This document shows positions 23,801 to 34,469 of a stretch of DNA of 64,000 nucleotides, piece by piece (within the stretch, counting starts at the first letter, position 1; each line of letters begins with the position of its first letter). Under the pieces are notes generated by a model. It worked only from the letters and a program-made list of their open reading frames with translations. It searched no databases and was not told where the DNA came from. Source of the DNA: Yamagishiella unicocca (lineage: Eukaryota > Chlorophyta > Chlorophyceae > Chlamydomonadales > Volvocaceae); the NCBI GenBank assembly GCA_003116995.1, contig BDSL01000006.1, positions 496,001-560,000 of the forward strand, in the 5' to 3' direction. Made by a program: the position numbers and the translations under genes.

Positions 23801-26800
23801 GGGTTGTGTTCGGCTAGGTGTATGCTGGATGATGGGGCTGAACGGGTATGTTTTCAGCCGTGGTGGCGGTGGTGTGGGTCAATTTCCTGGCTGGCGGCCT
23901 GTGGAGGTAGGTGGTGGCCATCGAGCGGTGGTACGACGGGGGCTGCAAGGAGAACCCCGGGGGCGGGGTGGGATTTGCCGTGAAGGGTACTGGTGGTTGG
24001 GAACGGCGTAGCTCGCCGCCGCCACAGCGGCGTTCGGGGCAGCGGCGCGTGACGGCGGGTGGGACGGCGGGGGGACGGCAGATTGGGGTGGCGGGAGGGG
24101 CGGCGGGTAGATGGGACGGCGGGAGGGGCGGCAATTTTGCCGCAGCATCAGCCGACGTGGGCTGTCTTGGGGTGCCCCAAGGACGGTTGACAGTTGACAG
24201 TTGCGAACCTGTTGGTGCCTGCTGCGCCTGGCACACCGTAAAGTGCCGGATCGCCAGCCGGCGCGAGGGGGCTGCGGCGAGATTGCCCCGCTGTTGATCT
24301 GTAAGGAGACGAGTTGCGACGATCCTACCTCTGCGCAAACATGGACTCGCTGCCCGCCCGCCCGCCTGCCTCTCTGCCCGGGCATTGTAACGCCCAATCC
24401 AGCGTTTAGCCTGGCAACCTCTTGGCTCCTCGAGTCCTCCACGCACTGGCCCGCAGGCTGCCCGAAACACCCCTCTTTACTTGAATGATTTCCTAGCCGG
24501 TCTAGCCCGCCTCCCCACAAAAACCCTCCCCGCCTCTCCCACCGCTCCCACGCCGCGCACCACAGCGTGTGCTGAAGGCCTCCGCCACCGGCGGCCCGGC
24601 AGCCGCCCGCCTCTACAGCCTGGTCACGGGACCCGACCGTCGCGACGCCGTGCGCACCGCCTGGCGGGTGCTCGCGCATAGGGCCCTGTACGAGGAGCGG
24701 CACAAGGTAGGCGCGGGCCGGGGCCAGGGAGGGACAGCTTGCCGCGACGCACGTGCTTTGGCGCAAACACTGACCAGGAACTGGACCAGCTTGCTTTCGC
24801 GACGACAAGATCAAACGCGTATTTAAACATGTTTCCAGCTGCCGGTAGTATTTGTTTTTCTCCTTTGTCAAATCGCCGGTTTCCTCTCTACCCACACTTT
24901 CTACCCATGTTTCCACATTTCCTCTCCCTCTTTACCACGTTTCCTCTCCCTCTTTACCACATTTCCTCTCCGTCTTTATCACATTTCCTCTCCCTCGGCT
25001 CGTGACCGCAGAGCCTGGCTGAGCACGCGGAGGAGCAGATGCGTGACGTGCGAGAGCGAGCCGGGCTGACAGGCGGCTTCCTCATGCGCCCCGAGGCGGC
25101 ACCCGAATACATCATGGCGGGTAGGAACATGCGGCGGGGGGTGCGGACAGGGCACAGCTTGTGATTCTCCAGGAAAGCAGTTTAGTTCCCATCGCCGTAC
25201 GGATCGCCGCTCCGTACAGAGCCCACGAAGCACACGTTTTGAGTGACAGGTCACACAGGGGGATGTGCTCGATACCGCTGAAAGCCGTTACAAGAGCTCC
25301 TTGGGCGACCCCTACTAGGGTGCCACCCCTACTAGTGTGCTCCTCGTCCCTTCACGTCCGCCATCGTGGCCCCAACCAACGCCCCGTCGCTCCCGGACTC
25401 CCGCCTGCTTCCTGTCCGTCAGGCCGGCGGCGCCTGCCCGGCGGCGGCCCGCTGCAGTTCCTGCGGGACACCCTGCTCGGCCCGCCGCCCTCGGAGTTCG
25501 AACAGCACCCTCAGCCGCACCGCCGACACCCCCAGCCGCATCATGCGGCCGCCGTCGCCGGCCCCTCCACCTCCGACACCGCTGGTGGTGGCGGCGCCCC
25601 CGGCGCGGATTATGCGGCGGCGGCTCGGGAGCAGATGCACGAGGTAGCGACCCGTGGGACGGGCGGTGCAGGCCCCCCCGGCGGCGCACTGACGTCGCCC
25701 CCGGACACGGGCGCCGGTCGCTTCATCTCTGAGACGGTGGCGGGTCCCCGGGAGCTGCACGCAGCGGCCGCGGCGGAGGCAGCGGCTGCGCCAGAGGCGA
25801 CGCAAGGGGCAGCTGCAGGCGGCCAGGGCGCAGCGCCTTCCGCGCCGCCGATGCAGGCCGGCGAGGGGCGCACCTCTTCAGGCGGCCCCTCCAGCTTCTT
25901 TGTGGATACCCTGATGGGGCCGGAGATGGAGCCGGGACCGGGTGAGTGGGGGGATTCGTCGGCCAGGGCACCCCCGTGTGGTGCTGGGGAGCTGGTGGGC
26001 TGCCTACCTAGGTGGTCGGGTGCTTTCGTACGGACACGTTGACACCCTTCGGCCACATACCGAATAGCGCTTGACTATTCGCTCGCCCTCCCCTCCCTCC
26101 CTCTGACGGTTCTAATCCCGACACAGGCTCTTACAGCCCGCATGCGCCTGTTGAAGTCCCCGTACCGCTGCCCGAACCCATGCCGTACACGCCTGCCGTA
26201 CCCGAGGCGGGCATTGAGGCGTTTGCGCCGGCCGTGCCCGTGCCGACAGACGTATACGCTGCTGGTAATCCCTAGTTACCGGGTTGTTGTTCTGTTGCGT
26301 TCCTCGCCAGCTGCCGATATACATATTGCTTTGGCGCTGACACCGAAGTGGGAGGGGCCACCGGGACCGCCACTTAGTGGTGGGACGGACGGGACGGACC
26401 GGACGCGCGGACAGTCGCTAGTCGCAGCCGTTGATTGCGGGCCGCCAGAAGCTGTTGCAAGAGCCTATCATAAATATTTGCGTTGGACACTTGTTGAAGC
26501 GATGGCTGAAAAGATGCGGCTGCCGCGTATGCATGTGGGTTTCGCGGCAGGTGATACAGCGGCCATGGCGGGCTACCCACCGGTGCCGTACGGCGCCGAC
26601 GAGTCCGCCTCCGCTGCCCTAGCGGAACAGGCGGCGGGACAGGCCGCTGCGGCGATGATCGCCGCCGAAGCCGCGCTAGACACGTCCGCAGCATCCATGG
26701 AGGCCGCGACGGCTTCCATGGAAGCCGCCGCCGCCGCCACGGGGGCCGCCGCCGCGGCCCTCGAGGCTGCCACCGACGCCGCCGTGATGGCGCTGGACCT

Positions 26801-27824
26801 CGGCGGCGGCGGCGGCGGCATCGGTGAGGCGTACGAAGCCGCGACGCCTTCCACCCCGCCGCGGAGCCGTGATGAAGACTCAATGGGTCGAGGCAGCGGC
26901 GTCGGTGTCGAGGCGCCGGAGTTTGCCCGCAAGTACGGCCAGATAGGGGCCGGTGGGGAGACGGGCGCCAGCAGCGCCAGCGCCAGTGAAGAGGAGGCGG
27001 TCGCGACTTCGGGCGCTGACACGGCCGCCGCTGCCGCGTATACCGGTACCGAGGCTGCCGTGACGACGAGGGGGCTGACCGCCGGTGGCAGCGGCGGCGC
27101 TGGTGATGTGGCCGGGGCTGTAACGCCCCCCACCCAGGCGCACAGCCACGAGTACTATTCCGTGCAGAGGAGCGGCTGCGAGGTGCCGGAGTATTGCCGG
27201 AAGTATGGCAAAATTGGCGCCGGCGGCGAGCCGGGCCACGTCCTTAGCGGCCGCGGCCGCGACAGTGGTTCAGACCTGGAGGGGGCTGCCGCGGCGTCAG
27301 GCCCGGGCGGAGGTGAGGCCGCTGCGGGCGCGGACACGGCCGCCGCTGCGGCGGCGGCGCGAGGCTACGAAGAGCTCCGTGGCATGGACGTCACCAGCTT
27401 CGGGGAGCCACTGGAGGGGTCGCCGCCCGGTGCGCCGCCGGCCACAGTCGCCGCCATGACTAAGGTGGTTCCGGAGCGCGAGCTGCCGGAGGTGCCGGGG
27501 GAGGTTGGGCCGGCGGCGGTGGCGGAGCAGCTCGGCGGCATGGGCCTGCAGAGCTACGGCTTGGAGCCGCTGCAACCGGAGGAGCGGCGGCAGGCCGGTG
27601 GCGGAGCGCGGCGTGGTGAGGAGGCCGGCGGCGGTGAGGCCGCGGTGCGGGGCCCGGGTGTGGGTGCTGGGCAGCGCAGCAGTAGCGGTGTTCCCGGTGT
27701 GTTTGGAGCTTTGAAGAAGATGGTGGAGGAGGAGGTGGGGGCAGGCAGTGGGGGCGACATGGAGCCGCGCAAGGGCGGCGAGGAGGCGATGGAGCCGGCT
27801 GGGGCCAGCATCGTCGACATTTAA
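20876..27824 (+). CDS. Large BAR-domain-like protein with Ala/Gly-rich repetitive C-terminus
   Basis: 1096 residues from 11 exons: 20876-20896, 21304-21451, 21955-22205, 22442-22586, 22975-23159, 23413-23772, 24566-24706, 25012-25120, 25423-25941, 26127-26264, 26551-27824. The 21-base first exon (MQVLAEK) was chosen because its phase and GTGATG donor fit and no other ATG does. Residues 1-270 are strongly helical, with the layout of a BAR/arfaptin-type membrane-curvature domain (EAEHRIVQEASLYGTQLHTF; GDMLRQGLQEPMATWL; LEHLRIRYDSARRSLHNA; EFRDEQEALDRHLRWLVDD). The rest is low-complexity, with three (F)-x-x-(D/E)T(L/V)xGP motifs (FLRDTLLGP, FISETVAGP, FFVDTLMGP) and two copies of a 17-residue repeat (26910-26960 and 27180-27230). 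BAR proteins dimerise on curved membranes in endocytosis and trafficking. The BAR call rests on helix pattern, not on a diagnostic motif. Confidence 0.72.
22601..22674 (-). repeat. Interspersed intronic repeat, inverted copy
   Basis: Read on the bottom strand this is CCCCAGTTCTCCAGCGTGCA and onward through AAACGGTTTTTCCTCGCA to CCACGGGTCTTCCTC. It matches the top-strand element at 49345-49420 over about 75 bases with scattered differences. It lies in intron 4 of the BAR-like gene. Confidence 0.75.
23308..23386. repeat. 22-bp tandem repeat, about 3 copies
   Basis: GATGCGCCCTCGACCTCGCAT-type units repeat three times with small changes in the intron before the exon starting at 23413. Confidence 0.8.
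24915..24996. repeat. 22-bp polypyrimidine tandem repeat, about 4 copies
   Basis: ACATTTCCTCTCCCTCTTTA-type units repeat about four times just upstream of the 3' splice site at 25011, forming an unusually long polypyrimidine tract. Confidence 0.85.
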
Positions 27825-28307
27825 TGGGGCATGGGCAGGACCATGGAAGGGACCACCTCTTTTATGAGGAAAAAAGATGATAGCCAGCCGGCTGAAGGGG
27901 GATGTTACGAGTTTCCTTTTCAGCCCAGGGCGTGAGCGGGAGCGGCAGGGCGGGGTGACTTGGATATTGATTGTTTGACACTGTTCCGACACCTGGTAAT
28001 TGTGCCCGGGCACCACTACGCTGCAAGGCTGTTTGCGCGTGGCAGCCGGTGCGGATCGTTATGCCGCGAGGATGTGGGCTAACGGGCAGCAGATTTGGAC
28101 AACCGCAAGGTGGATAGGTGCGGGTTTTGGGGATATGGTGGAGTAGTGGATTGAGTTTTGTGGGGGTGCTAACATGTTGAGTGGAACCTGAAAAGCAGAG
28201 TTGCTGTTGAACAATTTGATTGAAATTTGCCGCTATGAACACAACGTGAAGTCCTGTAAAAGTATTACCGGCAATTCGCAACGTGGTTTCATTTGTCAAG
28301 ATCCGGT
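27825..28307. other. 3' UTR of the BAR-like gene
   Basis: AT-richer region without coding signal. TGTAA at 28255-28259 is the likely poly(A) signal, putting the end of this transcript about 30-50 bases from the H2A 3' palindrome of the opposing gene. Confidence 0.6.
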
Positions 28308-28323
28308 GGTGTTAAGAAACACC
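28308..28323 (-). terminator. Histone 3' palindrome of H2A
   Basis: On the bottom strand GGTGTT-TCTT-AACACC forms a 6-bp stem with a 4-base loop, 30 bases past the H2A stop. It is nearly identical to the element after H2B and takes the place of a poly(A) signal in replication-dependent histone genes. Confidence 0.85.
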
Positions 28324-28353
28324 GAGTTTGTGAGTGGAGGTCAAATTCCCTGC

Positions 28354-28752
28354 TTAAACAGCCGCTGAGCCGTCCTCGGCCTTGCCGCCCTTAGACTTCT
28401 TGGGCAGCAACACGGCGTGGATGTTGGGCAGCACGCCACCAGAGGCAATGGTCACCTCGCCCAGAAGCTTGCCCAGCTCCTCATCGTTGCGAATGGCCAG
28501 CTGGATATGACGAGGAACGATACGGTTCTTCTTATTGTCACGAGCTGCGTTGCCGGCCAGCTCCAGCACCTCAGCGGTCAGGTACTCGAGCACCGCGGCG
28601 AGGTAGACAGGAGCTCCGGCACCAACGCGCTCCGCATACTTGCCCTTCTTCAAGTAGCGTGCAATACGGCCAACAGGGAACTGCAGACCGGCCTTAGAGC
28701 TGCGGCTCACGGCCTTCTTGCCAGCAGTCTTGCCCTTGCCACGACCGGCCAT
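28354..28752 (-). CDS. H2A: Histone H2A
   Basis: Intronless, 132 residues. The histone fold is complete ([60 protein letters not shown]), including the acidic-patch residues. The tail ends [18 protein letters not shown] with no SQ(E/D) motif, so this is a canonical rather than an H2A.X form. It is divergent with H2B (295 bp between ATGs) and has its own 3' palindrome, the standard volvocine arrangement for S-phase histones. Confidence 0.97.
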   Translation of the reverse strand: MAGRGKGKTAGKKAVSRSSKAGLQFPVGRIARYLKKGKYAERVGAGAPVYLAAVLEYLTAEVLELAGNAARDNKKNRIVPRHIQLAIRNDEELGKLLGEVTIASGGVLPNIHAVLLPKKSKGGKAEDGSAAV

Positions 28753-29047
28753 TTTCCGCCGATGAAAGGGAACGAACAGGAATGAAAGGAGATGCGAAGT
28801 GAATAAGTTTTACGTAGTAACTCTACATAAGGAAAGCACGCTTGCCATCTCCTTATAGGAAAGGTTTGTGCTTTCTCAGCGGGGCTGTTACGACATGTAC
28901 GAAACCGTTGGTCAATCAGTCCGAGAGATCGCCGGAACACAGCCGTCCGCTGCCTAAAGCCCCTCGATGTCGCATTAGAGTGTTGAAACTTTGCTATACC
29001 GATATATCGCTGTGGAAGTACTCATCCGCTGTACCCAGTCGCTCGCC
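28753..29047. promoter_or_regulatory. Divergent H2A/H2B promoter
   Basis: 295-bp AT-rich spacer. On the H2A side a bottom-strand TATAAGG lies at 28857-28851, about 100 bp before the ATG. On the H2B side CTATACCGATATAT lies about 50 bp before its ATG and could act as TATA or initiator. Co-regulation in S phase is expected from the family arrangement. Confidence 0.6.
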
Positions 29048-29515
29048 ATGGCACCCAAGACTAAGGAGGAGAAGGTTGTGTCTCAGCCCGAGGCTCCTGA
29101 GGCCAAGGCCGAAGCCAAGCCTAAGGCGGAGAAGGCTCCTAAGAAGATCAAAAAGTCCCCGTCCAAGAAGGCTGCGAAGGAGCCCGCCGCTGTCGAGGAT
29201 GGCGACAAGCCGAAGAAGAAGGCCAAGAAGGTCAGCAAGTCGGAGACCTACAAGCTGTACATCTACAAAGTGTTGAAGCAGGTGCATCCAGACACTGGCA
29301 TTAGCTCCAAGGCAATGTCGATTATGAACAGCTTCATCAACGACATCTTCGAGAAGGTCGCCACCGAGGCATCCAAGCTGAGCCGGTACAACAAGAAGCC
29401 CACTGTTACGTCACGCGAAATTCAGACCGCTGTGCGCCTGGTTCTGCCTGGCGAGCTGGCCAAACATGCCGTGTCGGAGGGAACCAAGGCCGTCACAAAG
29501 TTCACCTCGGCTTGA
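29048..29515 (+). CDS. H2B: Histone H2B
   Basis: Intronless, 155 residues. A long Lys/Ala/Glu-rich N-terminal tail ([20 protein letters not shown] and on), as in other green algae, precedes an intact fold: [77 protein letters not shown]. The conserved C-terminal ubiquitination lysine (AVTKFTS) is present. The internal ATG at 29048 is preferred over an in-frame upstream ATG at 28991 because the tail then starts at the family position. Confidence 0.97.
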   Translation: MAPKTKEEKVVSQPEAPEAKAEAKPKAEKAPKKIKKSPSKKAAKEPAAVEDGDKPKKKAKKVSKSETYKLYIYKVLKQVHPDTGISSKAMSIMNSFINDIFEKVATEASKLSRYNKKPTVTSREIQTAVRLVLPGELAKHAVSEGTKAVTKFTSA

Positions 29516-29544
29516 TGATAAGGCTTGCAATTAAACAAAAACCC

Positions 29545-29560
29545 GGTGTTTCTCAACACC
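29545..29560 (+). terminator. Histone 3' palindrome of H2B
   Basis: GGTGTT-TCTC-AACACC, 6-bp stem and 4-base loop, 29 bases after the stop. The fullest form in the window is CCGGTGTTTCTCAACACC followed by ACC. Confidence 0.9.
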
Positions 29561-29973
29561 ACCTATCCAGGCTCATTTTAAACAAGATGGCCATCAGCAA
29601 AACCGTGGAGACGCTCATAGATAGCATGTTACATAGGTAGTTGAGGCGCGTCCCAATCGCGCCCGGGAGACGCCAGCCGCACCCGACACCAATAAATTGG
29701 CACAAATGCGGACTTGCAACGAGCCAAGCGGAGTGTGGCACGGGGTATTCCGGAGCGGAGTAGTAACAATGGATCCAGATGGACGGCCGATGAGTACACC
29801 AGCTCGTCCATCCAATCTGATGCATCCATTCTATCTACCCGGATATTGAGGTTGCATCTCATCCCATTACGTGCTTCTAAACCTCGCTCATGGCCCCCCG
29901 CCACGTGAGTGATGGTTTCCTATGCCGCTGCAGCGGTATGTGTGCTGCAAAGGATGCAACGCTGTCATACAAA
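29561..29973. other. Spacer between H2B and the H3 remnant
   Basis: About 410 bases with only short, family-less frames on both strands. Nothing recognised. Confidence 0.5.
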
Positions 29974-29993
29974 GGTGGTGTTGATGACCACAT
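29974..29993 (-). terminator. Degenerate histone 3' palindrome of the H3 pseudogene
   Basis: On the bottom strand the 3' arm CAACACCACC is intact, but the 5' arm reads ATGTGGTCAT instead of CCGGTGTTTCT, so the original stem is lost. Its position about 30 bases past the H3 remnant fits. Confidence 0.6.
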
Positions 29994-30025
29994 GGTCTTT
30001 ATTGATGACGGCCAGACAAGGGGTA

Positions 30026-30683
30026 GTAAGTGCGCTCGCCACGGCTGCGTCAGGCCAGCTGGATGTCCTTGGGCAGGATGTTGACACGTTTGGCCGAGAT
30101 GGCGCACAGGTTGGTGTCCTCGATTATATCCACCAGGTAGGCCTTCTGAAGGGCAAGCATGGCGTGGCTTTGGAAGCGCAGGTCCGTCTTTAAGTCCGGA
30201 CCAGGCGCTGGAAACCTTGCGATTCAGTGCTCTCCTTGGTACATGCGAATCTCACAAAAGGTATAAAGCACCAGAAATGAAGTGAGATGTGTAGACGGGA
30301 GTAGGATAAGTGTGATTTTAGGAAGAGTAGGAAATACCAGAAAATATGTGTGAACGGAAATACCAGAAAATATGTGTGAACGGTGGCGACGGACCGCGAC
30401 GGAAGCCGGAGAAGTGTAAGGGGGCGCGGACACAACGTTGGTGCGGAAGGCAGGACAGGAGGAGAACGGAAGGACAACTTCGCAGGCCATGTGCAAACTA
30501 TGGGGCTACGAGCGGTAGCGCTGAGGCTTCTTGCGAACGACTGCGAATATCAAGTAGGCTCCTAGCGGTAGCGATGAGACTTCTTAACACCACAGGCGGT
30601 GGCGGGGCCCTACGAGCGGCCTTGGTGGCCAGCTGCTTCGTACCGCCGGTGAACTCGCGGGCAGTCTGATTAGTGCGAGCCAT
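30026..30683 (-). pseudogene. Histone H3 pseudogene
   Basis: Bottom-strand H3 remains from ATG 30683-30681 to about 30026. It opens MARTNQTAREFTGGT: Lys4 is Asn, Lys9-Ser10 are Glu-Phe, and the KAPR segment is deleted before KQLATKAAR. A second block (about 30257-30026) keeps recognisable nucleotides for EIR-x-YQ, then FQRLV, a deletion, [14 protein letters not shown], a further loss of the EAAE region, [11 protein letters not shown] and AKRV. It then hits an in-frame TGA within the LARRIRGE segment, and the original stop is gone. Between the blocks about 240 bases do not match H3 and include a 26-bp direct repeat. Part of the KKPHRYR segment is present twice. A functional H3 cannot be made. 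It is divergent from H4 as in normal H3-H4 pairs, but 1.3 kb away. Confidence 0.93.
30331..30382. repeat. 26-bp direct tandem repeat, 2 copies
   Basis: GAAATACCAGAAAATATGTG followed by TGAACG occurs twice in a row (30331-30356 and 30357-30382) within the insertion that splits the H3 pseudogene. Confidence 0.92.
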
Positions 30684-32326
<1,643 letters not shown>

Positions 32327-32388
32327 GCCACGGATGGCCCAGAGGCCCCAGCCAGCTCCACCCGATTTCAACACAGTCGTCCAAATCC

Positions 32389-32398
32389 GGTGTTCACC
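32389..32398 (+). terminator. Shortened histone 3' palindrome of H4
   Basis: CCGGTGTTCACCACC here equals the H2B element with the six bases TCTCAA removed, leaving GGTG-TT-CACC: a 4-bp stem and 2-base loop that is unlikely to bind a stem-loop-binding protein normally. Confidence 0.7.
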
Positions 32399-32622
32399 AC
32401 CTCTTGGCTTGTTGCGTTGTACTAGAACGAACTCGGAATGGCTGCGATGCCTCGTGATGCACATGTTCAAATGCGTCTGTGCACATCTCATGCCGGCCGT
32501 TTCGCGGCCACATGGCCTCATCCTCAATCACCGTGCTCGGTCCAGCAGATTCCCCTGAATGCACGTACATCCTGCCGTGCACCGGCTCAGGCACACACTG
32601 CCCATACATCTGCTGCGCTCCC

Positions 32623-34167
32623 TCAGCCGCTTGCTAGCGTCACCCTCAACACTCGCCCCGGCCTCGCCACCCCGTCCACATCCACATCCTCGGCAATCAA
32701 CACCTTCACTGCACACCCGCGCGCCCTCAGCTCCTGCTCCACCGCCTCCTTGCGAACGAAAAGCTTCGAGTCAGCGCTTGCGCGTTCAATGAACGCCAGA
32801 AAGCACGCGCGCTGGCTGGTGGTTGGTAGTCCCTCCCCGCCTGTCGCGGTGCCGGCGTCCTTGGACAGCACTGCCAGCACCACGTCTATGAAGCTGTGAA
32901 ATATGTCAAGCAGCCATATCGTGTCCTATATGTGCCAGCGCAGCGTGGTTGCGAATACCGGTTCAGCTGGCGGGGATAACAAGTCAAAATGCTACCGCTG
33001 GGGGAGGAGGGGGCGGAGCACATGCGGTGGCGTGGCCCTTGATGCACTAAAACCCTCTTATGCCTGCGCCCTCTTCCTCGCGCCCATCCCGAATGCATCG
33101 CGACGAAATGACCGCTGCGCACCACGTACCACTGCAATGATGAAGTCCGCGTCCCGTGGGTCGTTCCCAGCCGCCTGCACCTGCGCATCCAGCGGCTCCG
33201 TCCAGTCCAGCGCCATCACCGCTGCGCTGCCACTGCCCACTCGCACGGAGCCGGCCCAGGGCCCGCACGCCTGCTGCCCTGCACCGGCCCCCTCCTCCTG
33301 CAATGGCACCGCTGCTCCTTGGGAGCTCAACCCTGGGGCTGCCGGCGCAGCCCCCGCCGTCATCTCTGCCCGTGTATGCGTGGATTGCACCTGCGGATGC
33401 CCTGCCTCGGGCGGTGATGCAGAGGCATTGCGCTGTACGTTGGCCCTCAGAGTGCCCGCGCACACTGAAGCCAGATCCGTTAGCAGAACGTGCGCGCCGC
33501 AAGCTGCTGCGCACAGTCCCGCCATACCCGTGCCCGAGCCCAGGTCCAGCACCCGACGCCCAGATAGTAGCCGTCCGAGATGTGTGCCCTGCAGGCCGAT
33601 GGGCGGAGCGCCTGAGGGGCTATGGTGCTGAAGGCCTTCGCCAGGTGCTTCACCGGGGTTGGGGACCAACGGTGTAGAGCGCAAAAGGCGCAGCAACAGC
33701 CAGTTTGCCTCCCATAGTAGGAAGCCCGTTGATCCGGCGATCGTGTAATCGGAGTCGAAGAAATACGGGTCCTGCGGTGGAAGACAGGCAGGAAAGGAGA
33801 CTGGGGTATGGAGATTGGCTCAAATGGGCGACTTCGGATGCAGGCTAGCAGTTAGTCACGGCAGGGTTGTGAGTACATGTCCAGGCCATGTCGCTGGCAC
33901 ATGACAGCAACATGGTGGAATATAGTATGAAAAGGGCTGGGGTAAGATGAGTACATCATGGCGGCGCCTATGCTGGCAAGGGTGCCACCCAGTGCAACGT
34001 ACGAGAGCGCTCCCTCGCACCTGCGAGTCGAAATGCTCCAGGTTTCGTTTCGCTATGGTAACCTTGTATCCATTGATTGTTACCGATACTAAAATTTGCG
34101 GGCCGTCAACAACCGTAATGGGCTTCTCTTCAGGGCTTCCGCAGGGGCCTGCTATTCCGCTAGGCAT
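32623..34167 (-). CDS. Methyltransf_16 (METTL21/FAM86-like) protein lysine methyltransferase
   Basis: 363 residues from three bottom-strand exons: 34167-34021, 33771-33130 and 32925-32623. The N-terminus gives a short beta-rich segment (VDGPQILVSVTINGYKVTI). The family signature follows: SDYTIAGSTGFLLWEANWLL, then motif I GRRVLDLGSGTGMAGLCAA, an acidic strand end VLLTDL, and motif post-II DADFIIAVDTIWLLDIF. The last exon has the helix with SQRACFLAFIERASADSKLF and a beta strand KVLIAEDV. These S-adenosylmethionine enzymes trimethylate lysines on chaperones, elongation factors or other proteins; the target cannot be predicted. A Ser/Ala/Pro-rich insertion after motif II makes it longer than METTL21 (about 220). 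The acceptor at 32926 (TATAG) was chosen because it restores both phase and the family motif. Confidence 0.85.
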
Positions 34168-34469
34168 CGCGGTGTAACTCTGATCGGCAACAGGACCCGT
34201 GAAACGAAGCGACAATGTCCCGTTTCGGAAACAGCGTTTCCCTGCACAGCAGTACACAGCAGGGCACGGCAATGGTAATCGAACAATGTTGCCAATTTTG
34301 CAGCCAATGCGATGTCCCAACACAAAAGCAGTATGCACAATAACAATATGTTTGTGGCATTCAGGTGATTTACACCAGGATGCAGGGCGAGCTGCACGCT
34401 CCGGTCTTGCACTCTCACGGGTTATGAGACTATCTTCGCAACATAGTTCAGGGAAACTTACGTAGCAGG
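34168..34469. promoter_or_regulatory. Divergent promoter, methyltransferase (-) and RIC1 (+)
   Basis: 302-bp, comparatively AT-rich spacer between two outward-facing ATGs. No assignable factor site. Common control is inferred from spacing only. Confidence 0.5.

Noticed and set aside
32893..33129. An eight-base microexon in the methyltransferase gene
   Set aside because: Not needed: the acceptor just before 32925 on the bottom strand gives correct phase and the family motif DTIWLLDIF.
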